Source of the DNA: Zhihengliuella sp. ISTPL4
GTDB taxonomy: Bacteria > Actinomycetota > Actinomycetes > Actinomycetales > Microbacteriaceae
Direction: 5' to 3'
Assembly: GCF_002848265.1 (NCBI RefSeq)
Contig: NZ_CP025422.1
Span: 930,001-994,000 of the forward strand
Length of the DNA: 64,000 nt
Part shown: positions 27,032 to 36,717 of the stretch, piece after piece
Layout of the letters: each line of letters starts with the position of its first letter
Position numbering within the stretch: position 1 is the stretch's first letter
The notes under the pieces: generated by a model
Seen by the model: only the letters and a program-made list of their open reading frames with translations
Database searches by the model: none
Told to the model about the DNA's origin: nothing
Program-made: the position numbers and the translations under genes

Positions 27032-27736
27032 TCAGCCGTCGGTCGGCGCGTCCGGGAGAAGATCCGGGCGTCGCAGCCGAGTGCGGAGGAGCTGCTGCTC
27101 ACGCCGCCACGCGGCGATCGCACCGTGGTTGCCGCTGAGGAGCACATCGGGAACGGCGCGCTCGCGCCAGACGGAGGGCTTCGTGTACGAGGGATACTCG
27201 AGGAGCCCGTCCTCGTGGGACTCCTCGACCAGGCTCTCCGGATTGCCCACGACTCCGGGGATCAACCGGCCGATGGCCTCGATCATCGCCATCGTGGCGA
27301 CCTCGCCGCCGTTGAGGACGTAGTCGCCGAGGCTCAGCAGCCGCACCTCGCCACGCTCGGCGGCGTACTCGAAGACGCGCTCGTCGATACCCTCGTAGCG
27401 GCCGCAGCCGAACACGAGGTGATCGCGCCCCGCGAGTTCCCGCGCCGTCGCCTGGGTGAAGACCTCGCCCGCGGGCGAGGGGAAGATGATGGTGGGCGCC
27501 GGCGCGGCGTCCGCCGTGAGCTCGTCGAGGGCGAGACCCCACGGCTCCGGCTTCATGACCATGCCCGCTCCCCCACCGTACGGGGTGTCGTCGACGGTGC
27601 GGTGACGATCGTGCGTCCAGTCGCGAAGATCATGGACACGGAGGTCGAGCAGCCCCGAACCGCGGGCCTTGCCGAGCAGGGAGAGCGTCAGTCCGTCGAA
27701 GTACGAGGGAAAGATGGAGACGACGTCGATGCGCAC
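27032..27736 (-). CDS. trmD: tRNA (guanine37-N1)-methyltransferase
   Basis: Makes m1G37 in tRNAs reading CNN codons to prevent frameshifting. 234 residues with a SPOUT knot: [55 protein letters not shown] start, nineteen bases after rimM. It ends the rpsP-khpA-rimM-trmD unit. Confidence 0.95.
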   Translation of the reverse strand: MRIDVVSIFPSYFDGLTLSLLGKARGSGLLDLRVHDLRDWTHDRHRTVDDTPYGGGAGMVMKPEPWGLALDELTADAAPAPTIIFPSPAGEVFTQATARELAGRDHLVFGCGRYEGIDERVFEYAAERGEVRLLSLGDYVLNGGEVATMAMIEAIGRLIPGVVGNPESLVEESHEDGLLEYPSYTKPSVWRERAVPDVLLSGNHGAIAAWRREQQLLRTRLRRPDLLPDAPTDG

Positions 27737-27755
27737 GGGGGAACCGTACCAGCGG

Positions 27756-28373
27756 TCAGTCCGCGGTGTCGGAGGGTGCGGAATCGCCCTCCGACTCGGG
27801 AAGCTCCTCGAAGAGCCCGATCGGAGGGGTGACGATGACGCGACCCGCTGCGACGTCGACGGTCGGGACGATGGCCTCGACGAACGGGACCATCACCTCG
27901 TCGGCACTGCCGGCAGCCGCGGGCTTCACGATCAGGAGGTCCTGCGCTGGCAGGTGCTCGACGCGGACCACGCGGCCGACGACGACTTCGTCGCGGACGA
28001 CGTCGAGGCCCACGAGCTGGTGGTCGAACCAGGCATTGTCCTCGGTCTCGTCCTCGTCCTGGTCCATCCAGAGGATGGCCCGGACGAGGCTCTCGGCGGC
28101 GTTCCGGTCGTCCACGTCCTCGAAGAAGACGACGGGATTCCCGTTCATCACGCGGTACTCGCGGACGGTGATCTCCTTGCCGTGCCACGGAGATGCCTCG
28201 GGCACCTGCAACGTGAACGCGGCCCCGGGGACGAAACGCCGCTCCGGGTTGTCGGTGTAGAGCTCGAGCTTCAGGGCGCCCTTGAGCCCGTGAGCCTTGA
28301 CCAGGCGCCCGACGCGCAGCTGGTTACGGCCCTGGATGCGGTCCTGCGACACCACGTCAGTCGTCCGCGACAT
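27756..28373 (-). CDS. rimM: Ribosome maturation factor RimM
   Basis: Assists 30S head maturation with S19. About 205 residues. The N-terminal domain has [32 protein letters not shown] sequence and the C-terminal PRC barrel contains VGLDVV and [19 protein letters not shown]. An acidic tail ends the protein. The ATG at 28373 overlaps khpA by 17 bp; GTG codons at 28355 and 28352, just after the khpA stop, are alternatives, and no clear Shine-Dalgarno decides between them. Confidence 0.9.
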   Translation of the reverse strand: MSRTTDVVSQDRIQGRNQLRVGRLVKAHGLKGALKLELYTDNPERRFVPGAAFTLQVPEASPWHGKEITVREYRVMNGNPVVFFEDVDDRNAAESLVRAILWMDQDEDETEDNAWFDHQLVGLDVVRDEVVVGRVVRVEHLPAQDLLIVKPAAAGSADEVMVPFVEAIVPTVDVAAGRVIVTPPIGLFEELPESEGDSAPSDTAD

Positions 28374-28587
28374 CGACGCGGACACGACGCCCGTCGGCGA
28401 GAGCACTGACGAGGGTGCGCAGGGCCTTGGCCGTGCGGCCGCCGCGCCCGATCACGCGTCCACGGTCGTCGGGGTGCACACGCACCTCGAGCAGGTCGCC
28501 TCGCGGCGACGAGGATTCGTGGATGCGCACGTCTTCGGGGTGATCGACGATCCCCTTGACGATGTGTTCGAGCGCGGCGGCGAGCAC
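28357..28587 (-). CDS. khpA: KH-domain RNA-binding protein KhpA
   Basis: 76 residues, a single type II KH domain with the RNA-contacting GRVIGRGGRTAKALR. In other bacteria it pairs with KhpB/Jag and influences cell division and RNA turnover. It follows rpsP by 6 bp and precedes rimM, the usual order. Confidence 0.92.
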   Translation of the reverse strand: MLAAALEHIVKGIVDHPEDVRIHESSSPRGDLLEVRVHPDDRGRVIGRGGRTAKALRTLVSALADGRRVRVDVADD

Positions 28588-28593
28588 GATGGA

Positions 28594-29031
28594 TTACTCG
28601 GCGTCGGCGGCGGGAGCCTCAGCGGCCTCCGCGTCGGCGTCGGCGGCGGGAGCCTCCGCAGCGGGAGCCTCCTCCTTCTTCTCCGCCTTGGGCTTGATGA
28701 CCGACTTCTTCGAGGCGTCGGCCTCGAAGGCAGCCTTCTCGCCGGCGACCTTGAGGGTGGACTTGGCGTCCTTGTCACCCTTGAAGGTGCCCCAGTCGCC
28801 CGTGATCTTGAGGATGGCGGTGACCTGCTCGGTCGGCTGCGCGCCGACGGAGAGCCAGTACTGCGCACGCTCGGAGTCGACCTCGATGAACGAGGGCTCC
28901 TCGGTGGGGTGGTACTTGCCGATCTCCTCGATCACGCGACCGTCGCGCTTGGTGCGCGAGTCGGCGACGACGATGCGGTAGTACGGCGCGCGGATCTTGC
29001 CCATGCGCTTGAGACGAATCTTGACAGCCAC
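28594..29031 (-). CDS. rpsP: 30S ribosomal protein S16
   Basis: 145 residues. The N-terminal ~85 is typical S16 ([38 protein letters not shown]), followed by a long Lys- then Ala/Glu-rich extension ending in [12 protein letters not shown]. coli S16 has 82 residues. The GTG at 29031 is chosen because AGGAG lies five bases upstream and the protein then begins VAVKIRL. First gene of the khpA-rimM-trmD unit. The 207-bp gap to the next gene must hold its promoter, which I cannot place with confidence. Confidence 0.95.
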   Translation of the reverse strand: MAVKIRLKRMGKIRAPYYRIVVADSRTKRDGRVIEEIGKYHPTEEPSFIEVDSERAQYWLSVGAQPTEQVTAILKITGDWGTFKGDKDAKSTLKVAGEKAAFEADASKKSVIKPKAEKKEEAPAAEAPAADADAEAAEAPAADAE

Positions 29032-29238
29032 GATTCTCCTGAATGGTGTGGAAGGAAACGAACCGGTCGCCTGGAGCGTGGGGTGCACACCCGGCGGAAG
29101 CTCAAATGAGGAGGACGAGCGCTGGATAGAGGGTCGAGCACGTCGTCCGACCTTCTATTCTGCCAGATGCGCGCGCCGGTGCGAAACCCGGCGACACGGC
29201 GTTGCGGAGCCGGCCCGGCGCCGTGTCAGACTGTCCCC

Positions 29239-30390
29239 GTGCAGCTCGACTTCGCCGCTTCGGCCCGTTCCACCGTCGGTCTCGAGTGGGAGATCATGCT
29301 CGCCGATCCCGAGACCGGTGATCTCGTCGGCCGCGCGCCCGAGCTCCTCGCCGCGCTGGAGGCGGAGAGCGAGGACGAACGCCACACCGTCACCGGCGAA
29401 CTCCTCACCAACACGATCGAGGTGACCAGCGGAATCGGCGACTCCGTCGCCCACGCTGTCGACGACATCGCCAACGCGATCGCCGCCGTGCGGACGGCCA
29501 CGGACCCGGCCGGCATCGAGCTCCTCTCCGCCGGAAGCCATCCGTTCGCACAGTGGTACGACCAGCACGTGACGGACAAGACGCGTTACCACACGCTCAT
29601 CGAGCGCACCCAGTGGTGGGGGCGCAACATGATGATCTGGGGCATCCACGTGCACGTGGGCATCGACGAGCAGCGCAAGGTCTTCCCCATCATCAACGCC
29701 CTGTCCGCCTACCTGCCCCACCTGCAGGCACTGTCGGCGTCCAGCCCCTTCTGGGCCGGTGAGCGCACGGGGTACGCCTCGAATCGCGCCCTCGTCTTCC
29801 AGCAGCTGCCGACCGCCGGCCTGCCCTGGCCGCTCCGCGACTGGTCGGAGTTCGAGCGGTACCTCGACGATATGGTCCGCACCGGTGTCATGGCCGACGC
29901 CACCGAGGTGCGCTGGGACATCCGTCCCGCACCGCGCTGGGGCACGATCGAGGTCCGGGCCTGCGACGGCCTGTCCACACTCTCCGAGATGGCCGCGGTC
30001 GCGGCTCTCGTACAGGTCCTCGTCGAGCACTTCTCCCGGCTGCTGGACGAGGGTGCGGCGCTGCCCGACCTCCCCGCCTGGTACCACCGCGAGAACAAGT
30101 GGCGCGCGGCGCGCTACGGCCTCGACGCGCGCGTGATCGTCGACACCATCGGCACGCAGCGCCCGGTGCGCGAGCACCTCACGGAGAAGATCGAGGAGCT
30201 CGCGCCAATCGCGGTCGAGCTCGGCTGCGTACGCGAGTTCGGCAGCATCGCGACGATCCTCGACGGCGGAGCGAGCTATGCCCGTCAGCTCGCGGTCGCC
30301 GACGCCACGGACGGCGACCTCCGCGCCGTGGTCCAACACCTCATCCGGGAGTTCCGGACCGGGCCGCAGTCCTCGATCGAAGGCGAGTGA
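29239..30390 (+). CDS. Carboxylate-amine ligase (YbdK / GCS2 family)
   Basis: 383 residues. STVGLEWEIMLAD, ELLTNTIEVTSG and the WGIHVHVGID core mark the glutamate-cysteine ligase 2 superfamily; RACDGLSTLSEMAAVAALVQ and a C-terminal helical bundle follow. In actinobacteria, which use mycothiol, such proteins are usually annotated as weak glutamate-cysteine ligases of unknown substrate. The GTG at 29239 has CAGACT six bases upstream and no Shine-Dalgarno, fitting a leaderless mRNA. Confidence 0.87.
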   Translation: MQLDFAASARSTVGLEWEIMLADPETGDLVGRAPELLAALEAESEDERHTVTGELLTNTIEVTSGIGDSVAHAVDDIANAIAAVRTATDPAGIELLSAGSHPFAQWYDQHVTDKTRYHTLIERTQWWGRNMMIWGIHVHVGIDEQRKVFPIINALSAYLPHLQALSASSPFWAGERTGYASNRALVFQQLPTAGLPWPLRDWSEFERYLDDMVRTGVMADATEVRWDIRPAPRWGTIEVRACDGLSTLSEMAAVAALVQVLVEHFSRLLDEGAALPDLPAWYHRENKWRAARYGLDARVIVDTIGTQRPVREHLTEKIEELAPIAVELGCVREFGSIATILDGGASYARQLAVADATDGDLRAVVQHLIREFRTGPQSSIEGE

Positions 30391-30402
30391 GGCGCGCGCC
30401 GT

Positions 30403-31374
30403 TCAATCCTCGACGAGGCGTCGCGCGAGACCCTCATCCAGCACCACGTCGGTGATGAGCTCGGCGGCGATCGCCGCCCGCAGGCTTGCGAGCTTGGGCA
30501 CGCCGGAGACGACGCAGACCCGCCGCGGCACCCGTCGGAGGCGGTCGAGTCCTGGTCCCGTCGCCCGCGCATTGAGCCGGATGTCGCGCCAGGAGCCGTC
30601 CGCGCGGAAGAAGACCGTCGCGACGTCACCGATCGCGTGGTCCTCGCGCAGGCTTCGGTAGTCCTCGCGTCCGAGGTAGCCGCCGACGTAGACCCGGCTG
30701 GGCACCTCCGCCGCCGGGGAGCCGAGGCTGAACACGGCGATGTCCATCTTGGCCTGGAGATCGAGCACGCGGCGGGTGCTGCGCTCGCGCCACATCGCCT
30801 CCCGGGTGGCGGGGTCGTCGAAGAACGCCGGGACCGGGAACTGCTGCACCTGCGCCCCGAACGCGCTGCCGAAGCGCTGCAGGATGTCGCTGGAGTACTC
30901 CACACCGCTCGTCTGCGTGTTCCCGGCGCCGTTGAGCTGCACGAACGTCGTGTTGTGCGTCTCCTTCTGGGTGAGACCACGGCTGACCGCACTGATCGTC
31001 GACCCCCACGCCACGCCGACGATCATGTTCGAGTCCACGAACTGGGACAACAGTCGACCCGCGGTCAGCGCCACACGCTCCAGACGTTCGACCTCACTGA
31101 CGATCTCGGCCATCGGCACCACGTGCGCCACCACCCGGTAGCGGTCCTTGATGCGCTGCTCCAGCATGCCCAATCGCTCGAGTGGGGAATTGATCCGGAT
31201 GTCGACGAGCCCGCTCTCCCGCGCGAAGCTCAGCAGCCGGGACACGGATGATCGCGAGGTGCCGAGTTCCTGCGCGATGACCTCCATGGTCTTGTCCTGC
31301 ATGTAATAGAGCTGTGCGGCGGTGAGCGCGGCGACCAGCTTGCCGTCGCGCGATGGCGCCCCCGATGCGGTCAT
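30403..31374 (-). CDS. SorC/DeoR-type sugar-binding transcriptional regulator
   Basis: 323 residues. An N-terminal helix-turn-helix (TMEVIAQELGTSRSSVSRLL) leads into the SorC sugar-phosphate-binding domain with VGVAWGSTISAVSRGL and LGREDYRSLREDHAIGDV. It faces the glycerol operon across 102 bp containing a perfect 14-bp palindrome, so it most likely controls glpD-glpF-glpK in response to glycerol-3-phosphate or DHAP (inference). Two adjacent ATGs exist at 31377 and 31374; the second has AGGAGG at a better spacing of five bases. Confidence 0.88.
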   Translation of the reverse strand: MTASGAPSRDGKLVAALTAAQLYYMQDKTMEVIAQELGTSRSSVSRLLSFARESGLVDIRINSPLERLGMLEQRIKDRYRVVAHVVPMAEIVSEVERLERVALTAGRLLSQFVDSNMIVGVAWGSTISAVSRGLTQKETHNTTFVQLNGAGNTQTSGVEYSSDILQRFGSAFGAQVQQFPVPAFFDDPATREAMWRERSTRRVLDLQAKMDIAVFSLGSPAAEVPSRVYVGGYLGREDYRSLREDHAIGDVATVFFRADGSWRDIRLNARATGPGLDRLRRVPRRVCVVSGVPKLASLRAAIAAELITDVVLDEGLARRLVED

Positions 31375-31398
31375 CATGACCTCCTCTCCCTCGATCCT

Positions 31399-31412
31399 TG
31401 CACATATGTGCA
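31399..31412. promoter_or_regulatory. Candidate operator for the SorC-type regulator
   Basis: TGCACATATGTGCA is a perfect 14-bp palindrome in the divergent gap, 25 bases before the regulator start and just upstream of the candidate glpD promoter. Its symmetry suits a dimeric HTH protein. AT-rich symmetry is rare in this GC-rich sequence. Confidence 0.65.
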
Positions 31413-31418
31413 GCGAGG

Positions 31419-31447
31419 TTGCGCGCGGCGTCACAGAGGTCGATGCT
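31419..31447 (+). promoter_or_regulatory. Candidate glpD promoter
   Basis: TTGCGC at 31419-31424 and GATGCT at 31442-31447 are separated by 17 bases. A transcript starting near 31454 would have a short leader with GAGAGGG before the glpD ATG. Confidence 0.4.
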
Positions 31448-31476
31448 GGTGGCAAGCAAGGAAGAGAGGGTCGACG

Positions 31477-33186
31477 ATGATCGATTCCACCCACACGTCC
31501 CCGGAGCGGGACGCCGTTCGCGCGCTCCGGGAATCCGGGCGCACCAGCGTCCTCGTCATCGGCGGCGGCATCAACGGCATCTCGACGTTCCGCGATCTGG
31601 CTCTGCAGGGCGTGGACGTCGTCCTCGTCGAACGCGGCGACTTCGCCTCCGGTGCCTCTGCGGCGTCGAGCCACATGATCCACGGCGGTATCCGCTACCT
31701 CGAGAACGGGGAGTTCCGTCTCGTGCGCGAATCCGTGGAGGAGCGCAACGGGCTGCTCAAGATCGCCCCGCACTACGTCAAGCCGCTGCAGACGACGATC
31801 CCGATCTACTCGACGTTCTCCGGGATCCTCTCCGCTCCCCTCCGCTTCCTCACGCACAAGAGCGGGAAGCCGAAGGAGCGCGGCGCCTTCCTCATCAAGG
31901 TCGGGCTCACGATCTACGACACGTTCTCGCGCGACGGCGGCACCGTGCCCCGTCACCGCTTCCTCGGTCGCAAGAAGTCCCTGGCCGAGCTGCCGTCCAT
32001 GGACCCGAAGATCAAGTACACCGCCACGTACTACGACGCGTCGATGCACGACCCGGAGCGGCTGGCGCTCGACGTCCTGCAGGACGGCCGCGCGAGCCAC
32101 CCGGGCGCCGTGGCACTGAACTACGTCGAGGCGATCGGCCGCGACGGTGAGCAGATCACCCTCCGCGACCGCGAGAGCGGTACCGAGTTCACCGTGACCG
32201 CGGACGTCGTCGTCAACGCCTCCGGCCCCTGGACCGATCTCACGAACGACGCGCTCGGCACCGACACCCATTTCATGGGCGGCACCAAGGGCTCGCACAT
32301 CGTGCTGGACCACCCGGAGCTGCTGGAGGCCACGCGTGGACGCGAGATCTTCTTCGAGCACTCCGACGGTCGCATCGTGCTGATCTACCCGCTCAAGGGG
32401 CGCGTGCTCGTCGGCACGACCGACATCGACGCCGACCCGCGCGAGGTGCCGGTGTGCACGGAGGAGGAGATCGACTACTTCTTCGACCTCATCAACCACG
32501 TGTTCCCGTCGATCGCGGTGACCCGTGAGCAGATCGTCTACAACTTCTCCGGCATCCGCCCGCTCCCCCGCCACGAGGACACCGCTCCCGGGTTCGTGTC
32601 CCGCGACTACCGCGTCGAGGTCGACCGAACGGGCGCCGTCCCGCTGGTGAGCCTCGTGGGCGGCAAGTGGACCACGTTCCGCGCCCTGGGAGAATCGCTC
32701 TCCACCACGGTTCTCGGACTCCTCGACCGCACGCGCACCGTCTCCACGGCCGGCCGCGCGATCGGCGGCGGTCGCGAGTTCCCGCGCACCGAGAAGGCCA
32801 AGCGCATCTGGATCCAGGAGAACCTCGCCGGCGCCGGCGAGCGGGCCGACCAGCTGCTCGCGCGCTACGGCACCCGTGCGGCGGCCGTCTGGGACTACGT
32901 CGAGCAGGGGGACGACGCTCCCCTCGCCGGCGGTGACCTCTCGACGCGTGAGCTGGAGTGGATGGTGAACGAGGAGATGGTCGCCCGTCTCGAGGACGTC
33001 ATCCTCCGCCGCACCAGCATCGCCTTCACCGGAGGCGCCAAAGCCGAGGTGCTCGACGAGATCGCCGATGCCCTGGCACCGCTCCTCGGGTGGGACCGCG
33101 AGCGTCATGACGCCGAGGTCGAGCAGACGCGACTGCTGCTGAACGAGCGACACGGCCTCCACATCCCGTCCCGCACCCGCGGCTGA
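31477..33186 (+). CDS. glpD: Aerobic glycerol-3-phosphate dehydrogenase
   Basis: Oxidises glycerol-3-phosphate to DHAP at the membrane, feeding quinones. 569 residues: FAD-binding VLVIGGGINGISTFRDLA near residue 25, GASAASSHMIHGGIRYLENG, the DAO core with GTTDIDADPREVP and FSGIRPLP, and the C-terminal DAO_C helical domain. The ATG at 31477 has GAGAGGG seven bases upstream. First gene of glpD-glpF-glpK. Confidence 0.95.
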   Translation: MIDSTHTSPERDAVRALRESGRTSVLVIGGGINGISTFRDLALQGVDVVLVERGDFASGASAASSHMIHGGIRYLENGEFRLVRESVEERNGLLKIAPHYVKPLQTTIPIYSTFSGILSAPLRFLTHKSGKPKERGAFLIKVGLTIYDTFSRDGGTVPRHRFLGRKKSLAELPSMDPKIKYTATYYDASMHDPERLALDVLQDGRASHPGAVALNYVEAIGRDGEQITLRDRESGTEFTVTADVVVNASGPWTDLTNDALGTDTHFMGGTKGSHIVLDHPELLEATRGREIFFEHSDGRIVLIYPLKGRVLVGTTDIDADPREVPVCTEEEIDYFFDLINHVFPSIAVTREQIVYNFSGIRPLPRHEDTAPGFVSRDYRVEVDRTGAVPLVSLVGGKWTTFRALGESLSTTVLGLLDRTRTVSTAGRAIGGGREFPRTEKAKRIWIQENLAGAGERADQLLARYGTRAAAVWDYVEQGDDAPLAGGDLSTRELEWMVNEEMVARLEDVILRRTSIAFTGGAKAEVLDEIADALAPLLGWDRERHDAEVEQTRLLLNERHGLHIPSRTRG

Positions 33187-33199
33187 CGGGGTTCCGACC

Positions 33200-33253
33200 A
33201 CCGCGCCCTCCTCGCGGTGTTACCCCATAAGGGGTCGGGGCAGAGGGGCCCCG
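33200..33253 (+). other. Two short hairpins in the glpD-glpF spacer
   Basis: ACCGCG/CGCGGT (33200-33218) and CGGGGC/GCCCCG (33236-33253) form 6-bp stems between glpD and glpF. They may protect or process the polycistronic mRNA and shift expression between dehydrogenase and transporter genes; this is inference. Confidence 0.4.
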
Positions 33254-33278
33254 GCCCGTAAGAAAGGTCAACGAAGAC

Positions 33279-34052
33279 ATGACTGACGTCAATCTCGGTC
33301 TCTACTTCCTCTCCGAGCTCGTCGGCACAGCGATGCTGGTCCTGCTCGGCTGCGGTGTCGTCGCGAACGTCGCCCTGGCGAAGAACAAGGGCTTCGGCGG
33401 CGGCTTCCTGATGGTCAACTGGGGATGGGGTCTCGCGGTGTTCGCGGGTGTGCTCGTCTCGGCGTACTCCGGTGCCATCCTGAACCCCGCCGTCGGCATC
33501 GGCCTCTGGGTGCAGAACCTGCTGGATCCCGCCAAGGGCATCGACTTCACGATGTTCCTCACCGCGACCGGGGCCGAGCTCCTCGGCGCGATCATCGGTG
33601 CCGTCGTCGTGTGGCTCGCCTACAAGCAGCACTTCGACCAGGAGCCGGAGGCCGCCAACAAGCTCGGCGTCTTCTCCACGGGCCCCGCGATCCGTTCCTA
33701 CGGCTGGAACCTCGTCACCGAGATCATCGGCACCTTCGTCCTCGTCTTCGTCATCTTCGCGTTCGCGGACTACGGCGACATCGAGGTCGGCACCCCCGGC
33801 GGCCTCGGCCCGCTCACCGCCCTCCCGGTGGCCCTGCTGGTGGTCGCCATCGGTGCGTCGCTCGGTGGCCCGACCGGATACGCCATCAACCCGGCGCGTG
33901 ACCTCGGTCCGCGCATCGCCCACGCGATCCTCCCGATCCAGGGCAAGGGCTCGAGCGACTGGTCCTACTCGTGGGTGCCCGTCGTCGGTCCGCTCATCGG
34001 TGGTGTCATCGCCGCCCTCGCCGCCCCCGGCCTGCTCAGCCTCGCCGGCTGA
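33279..34052 (+). CDS. glpF: Glycerol uptake facilitator (MIP/aquaglyceroporin)
   Basis: 257 residues with six membrane helices and two half-helices carrying the NPA boxes: SGAILNPAVGIG and GYAINPARDLGPR. The residue after the second NPA is Arg-Asp as in GlpF rather than a water-only aquaporin, and it is flanked by glpD and glpK. AAAGG lies about twelve bases before the ATG. Confidence 0.93.
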   Translation: MTDVNLGLYFLSELVGTAMLVLLGCGVVANVALAKNKGFGGGFLMVNWGWGLAVFAGVLVSAYSGAILNPAVGIGLWVQNLLDPAKGIDFTMFLTATGAELLGAIIGAVVVWLAYKQHFDQEPEAANKLGVFSTGPAIRSYGWNLVTEIIGTFVLVFVIFAFADYGDIEVGTPGGLGPLTALPVALLVVAIGASLGGPTGYAINPARDLGPRIAHAILPIQGKGSSDWSYSWVPVVGPLIGGVIAALAAPGLLSLAG

Positions 34053-34088
34053 TCCCCCTCAACCGCTCGGGAATTCAAAGGAGAACAC

Positions 34089-35603
34089 ATGGCTGACTAC
34101 ATCATCGCGATCGACCAGGGAACGACGTCGAGCCGCGCGATCATCTTCGACAAGAAGGGCAGCATCGTCGCCACCGGTCAGAAGGAGCACGAGCAGATCC
34201 TTCCGAAGGCCGGCTGGGTCGAGCACGACGCGGCCGAGATCTGGCGCAATGTCCAGGAGGTGATCGGTCTGGCCCTCGGTCGCGCCGATCTGACCCGCCA
34301 TGACATCGCGGCCGTCGGCATCACGAACCAGCGCGAGACCGCGGTCGTCTGGGACAAGACGACCGGCAAGCCGGTCTACAACGCCATCGTCTGGCAGGAC
34401 ACCCGCACGCAGGAGATCGTCAACCGCCTCGCGGGTGACGAGGGCGTCGACCGGTTCAAGTCGATCGTCGGGCTCCCGCTCGCGACCTACTTCTCCGGCA
34501 CGAAGATCACCTGGATCCTGGAGAACGTCGAGGGCGCCCGCGAGAAGGCCGAGGCCGGAGACCTGCTCTTCGGTACGACCGACACCTGGGTCCTGTGGAA
34601 CCTCACGGGCGGCATCGACGGCGGCGTGCACGCGACAGACGTCACCAACGCCTCGCGCACCATGTTCATGGACCTCGAGACGCTGGAGTGGCGCGACGAC
34701 ATCCTCGAGGCATTCGGCGTGCCGCGGTCGATGATGCCGGAGATCCGCTCCTCTTCCGAGGTCTACGGTGCTGCGGAGAGCTCGTCGCTGCTGCGCGAGA
34801 CGCCGATCGCCGGCATCCTCGGCGACCAGCAGGCCGCGACGTTCGGTCAGGCCGCCTTCCAGAAGGGCGAGAGCAAGAACACCTACGGCACGGGCTGCTT
34901 CCTCATCTTCAACACGGGCGAGGAGATCGTCCGCTCGAAGAACGGCCTGCTCACCACCGTCGGCTACAAGCTCGGCGATCAGCCCACGCATTACGCGCTG
35001 GAGGGCTCGATCGCGGTCACCGGCTCGCTGATCCAGTGGTTGCGCGACCAGCTCGGCATCATCTCCTCCGCCCCCGAGGTCGAGGAGCTGGCCGAGAAGG
35101 TCGAGGACAACGGCGGCGTGTACATCGTCCCGGCGTTCTCGGGTCTGTTCGCCCCGTACTGGCGTCCGGACGCCCGCGGCGCGATCGTGGGCCTGACCCG
35201 CTACGCGAACAAGAACCACATCGCGCGCGCCGCGCTGGAGGCCGTCGCCTTCCAGACTCGCGACGTGCTCGACGCGGTCAACGCGGACGCCGGAGTGGAC
35301 CTCAGTGAGCTGAAGGTCGACGGCGGCATGGTCGCCAACGACGCGCTCATGCAGTTCCAGGCCGACATCCTGGGTGTGCCGGTCGTGCGTCCGGTGGTCG
35401 CCGAGACCACCGCGCTCGGCGCCGCGTACGCGGCGGGCCTCGCGGTCGGCTTCTGGAGCGGCCTCGACGACCTGTCGGCGAACTGGCAGGAAGACCGCCG
35501 CTGGGAGCCCTCGCTCGACGAGGCCGAGCGCGACCGCCAGCTGCGCCTGTGGCGCAAGGCCGTCACGAAGTCGATGGACTGGGTCGACGACGACGTGCGC
35601 TGA
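34089..35603 (+). CDS. glpK: Glycerol kinase
   Basis: Phosphorylates glycerol to sn-glycerol-3-phosphate. 504 residues, FGGY family: [17 protein letters not shown] (N-terminal ATPase lobe), [28 protein letters not shown] and [27 protein letters not shown] lies seven bases before the ATG. Last gene of the operon; a long hairpin follows. Confidence 0.97.
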   Translation: MADYIIAIDQGTTSSRAIIFDKKGSIVATGQKEHEQILPKAGWVEHDAAEIWRNVQEVIGLALGRADLTRHDIAAVGITNQRETAVVWDKTTGKPVYNAIVWQDTRTQEIVNRLAGDEGVDRFKSIVGLPLATYFSGTKITWILENVEGAREKAEAGDLLFGTTDTWVLWNLTGGIDGGVHATDVTNASRTMFMDLETLEWRDDILEAFGVPRSMMPEIRSSSEVYGAAESSSLLRETPIAGILGDQQAATFGQAAFQKGESKNTYGTGCFLIFNTGEEIVRSKNGLLTTVGYKLGDQPTHYALEGSIAVTGSLIQWLRDQLGIISSAPEVEELAEKVEDNGGVYIVPAFSGLFAPYWRPDARGAIVGLTRYANKNHIARAALEAVAFQTRDVLDAVNADAGVDLSELKVDGGMVANDALMQFQADILGVPVVRPVVAETTALGAAYAAGLAVGFWSGLDDLSANWQEDRRWEPSLDEAERDRQLRLWRKAVTKSMDWVDDDVR

Positions 35604-35611
35604 TCACCACA

Positions 35612-35652
35612 CGACGAGGCGGGTCCGGGTTCTTCCCGGGCCCGCTTCGTCG
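35612..35652 (+). terminator. Terminator of the glycerol operon
   Basis: An 18-bp stem with two G-U pairs (arms 35612-35629 and 35635-35652) and a TTCTT loop lies eight bases past the glpK stop. The next ~110 bp to the LysR gene hold nothing recognisable. Confidence 0.75.
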
Positions 35653-35763
35653 TCTCCGCCTCGCCCTCCACCCGTTGGCCTGCACGATCCGGATGCGGTG
35701 GGCCGCCCGTTCCAGGGTTTCCGTCGTGCAACCGTTCACGGGTCGTGCACACGGAACGTCGTC

Positions 35764-36639
35764 TTAGGAGGCCGCTGCCACGATGTCGAGGAAGGCGCGT
35801 GCGGCGCTGCGCGGCGCGGCGGCGTCCCAGGCCAGGTGTTCGACGCGGACCGGGCCGTCGCGGAGCAGCACCGTGTCCACGCGATCGCGAAAGCCCCTCA
35901 CCACCCCTGGCGCGAGCAGCGTGACGGCCAGGCCAGCAGCGACCAGCCCGATCAGGCTGGCGGCGGTGTCGGATTCGAATGCCACGTCGCGACGCAGACC
36001 TGCGGCCGCGAAAGCCGCATCGCTCTGCGCGCGCCCCGAGGTGCCGGCGGGAAAGTCGGCGAAAGCGGAGTCCGCGAGGTCGCTCAGGCTCGCCGATCGG
36101 GCCCCGGCGAGGTCATGCCCGCGGGGAAGCACGGCCACCAGCGGTTCCCGGGACAGCGGCCGCGACGCCACCCCGTCGGGCTCCATACCCTCCCGGAGTC
36201 CGAGGAGAGCGACATCGAGCTCTCCGCGGCGGATAGCCGCCACGAGCGAGTCACTGTTCCCCTCGCGGAGCTCCACCCGGGCAGCCGGATGCGCGGCCCG
36301 GTAGGTCACGAGCAGCGCCGGGACGTCGACGGCGGTCACCGTCGGGATGATGCCGAGCCGCAGCGTTCCCACCACCTCCCCGCTCACCGCCGCCACGTCC
36401 TCCCTCGCCTGATCCGCGGCGCGCACCGCCAGACGGGCGGAGCGGAGGAGCGCCTCCCCGGACTCGGTCGCGCGGACGCTGCGGCTGGTCCGAGCGAACA
36501 GCCGCACACCCAGCTCACGTTCGAGGGCGGCGATCTGGTGGCTGAGCGCCGACTGCGTGACATGACAACGCTCCGCCGCGCGGGTGAACGACCCGGTATC
36601 CGCCAGGGAGACGACATACCGCAGCTGCTGGAGTTCCAT
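35764..36639 (-). CDS. LysR family transcriptional regulator
   Basis: 291 residues. N-terminal HTH with SFTRAAERCHVTQSALSHQIAALERELG-type sequence, then a periplasmic-binding-like effector domain (about 90-290). It is divergent to the EamA transporter across 78 bp, the usual arrangement for a regulator and its exporter. A second ATG 21 bases upstream is possible; the chosen one begins at the conserved MELQQLRY. Confidence 0.92.
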   Translation of the reverse strand: MELQQLRYVVSLADTGSFTRAAERCHVTQSALSHQIAALERELGVRLFARTSRSVRATESGEALLRSARLAVRAADQAREDVAAVSGEVVGTLRLGIIPTVTAVDVPALLVTYRAAHPAARVELREGNSDSLVAAIRRGELDVALLGLREGMEPDGVASRPLSREPLVAVLPRGHDLAGARSASLSDLADSAFADFPAGTSGRAQSDAAFAAAGLRRDVAFESDTAASLIGLVAAGLAVTLLAPGVVRGFRDRVDTVLLRDGPVRVEHLAWDAAAPRSAARAFLDIVAAAS

Positions 36640-36645
36640 GCTTCC

Positions 36646-36660
36646 ATGATCACGCTTCAT
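36646..36660. promoter_or_regulatory. Candidate LysR-box
   Basis: ATGA-N7-TCAT in the gap between the LysR gene and the EamA gene fits a loose T-N11-A-type inverted repeat. It is short and could be chance. Confidence 0.3.
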
Positions 36661-36717
36661 GCGTCCGATGACAACAATGCGTTGGACTCATCAGGACGGG
36701 ATGCGCACGCTGGAGGC

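Noticed and set aside
31375..33201. Upstream extension of the SorC-type regulator frame antisense to glpD
   Set aside because: The open frame continues, but the HTH begins after the ATG with AGGAGG, and glpD is clearly real on the other strand.
35374..36717. N-terminal extension of the EamA transporter through the LysR gene
   Set aside because: The first membrane helix starts at the ATG at 36718, and the extension is antisense to a good LysR gene.
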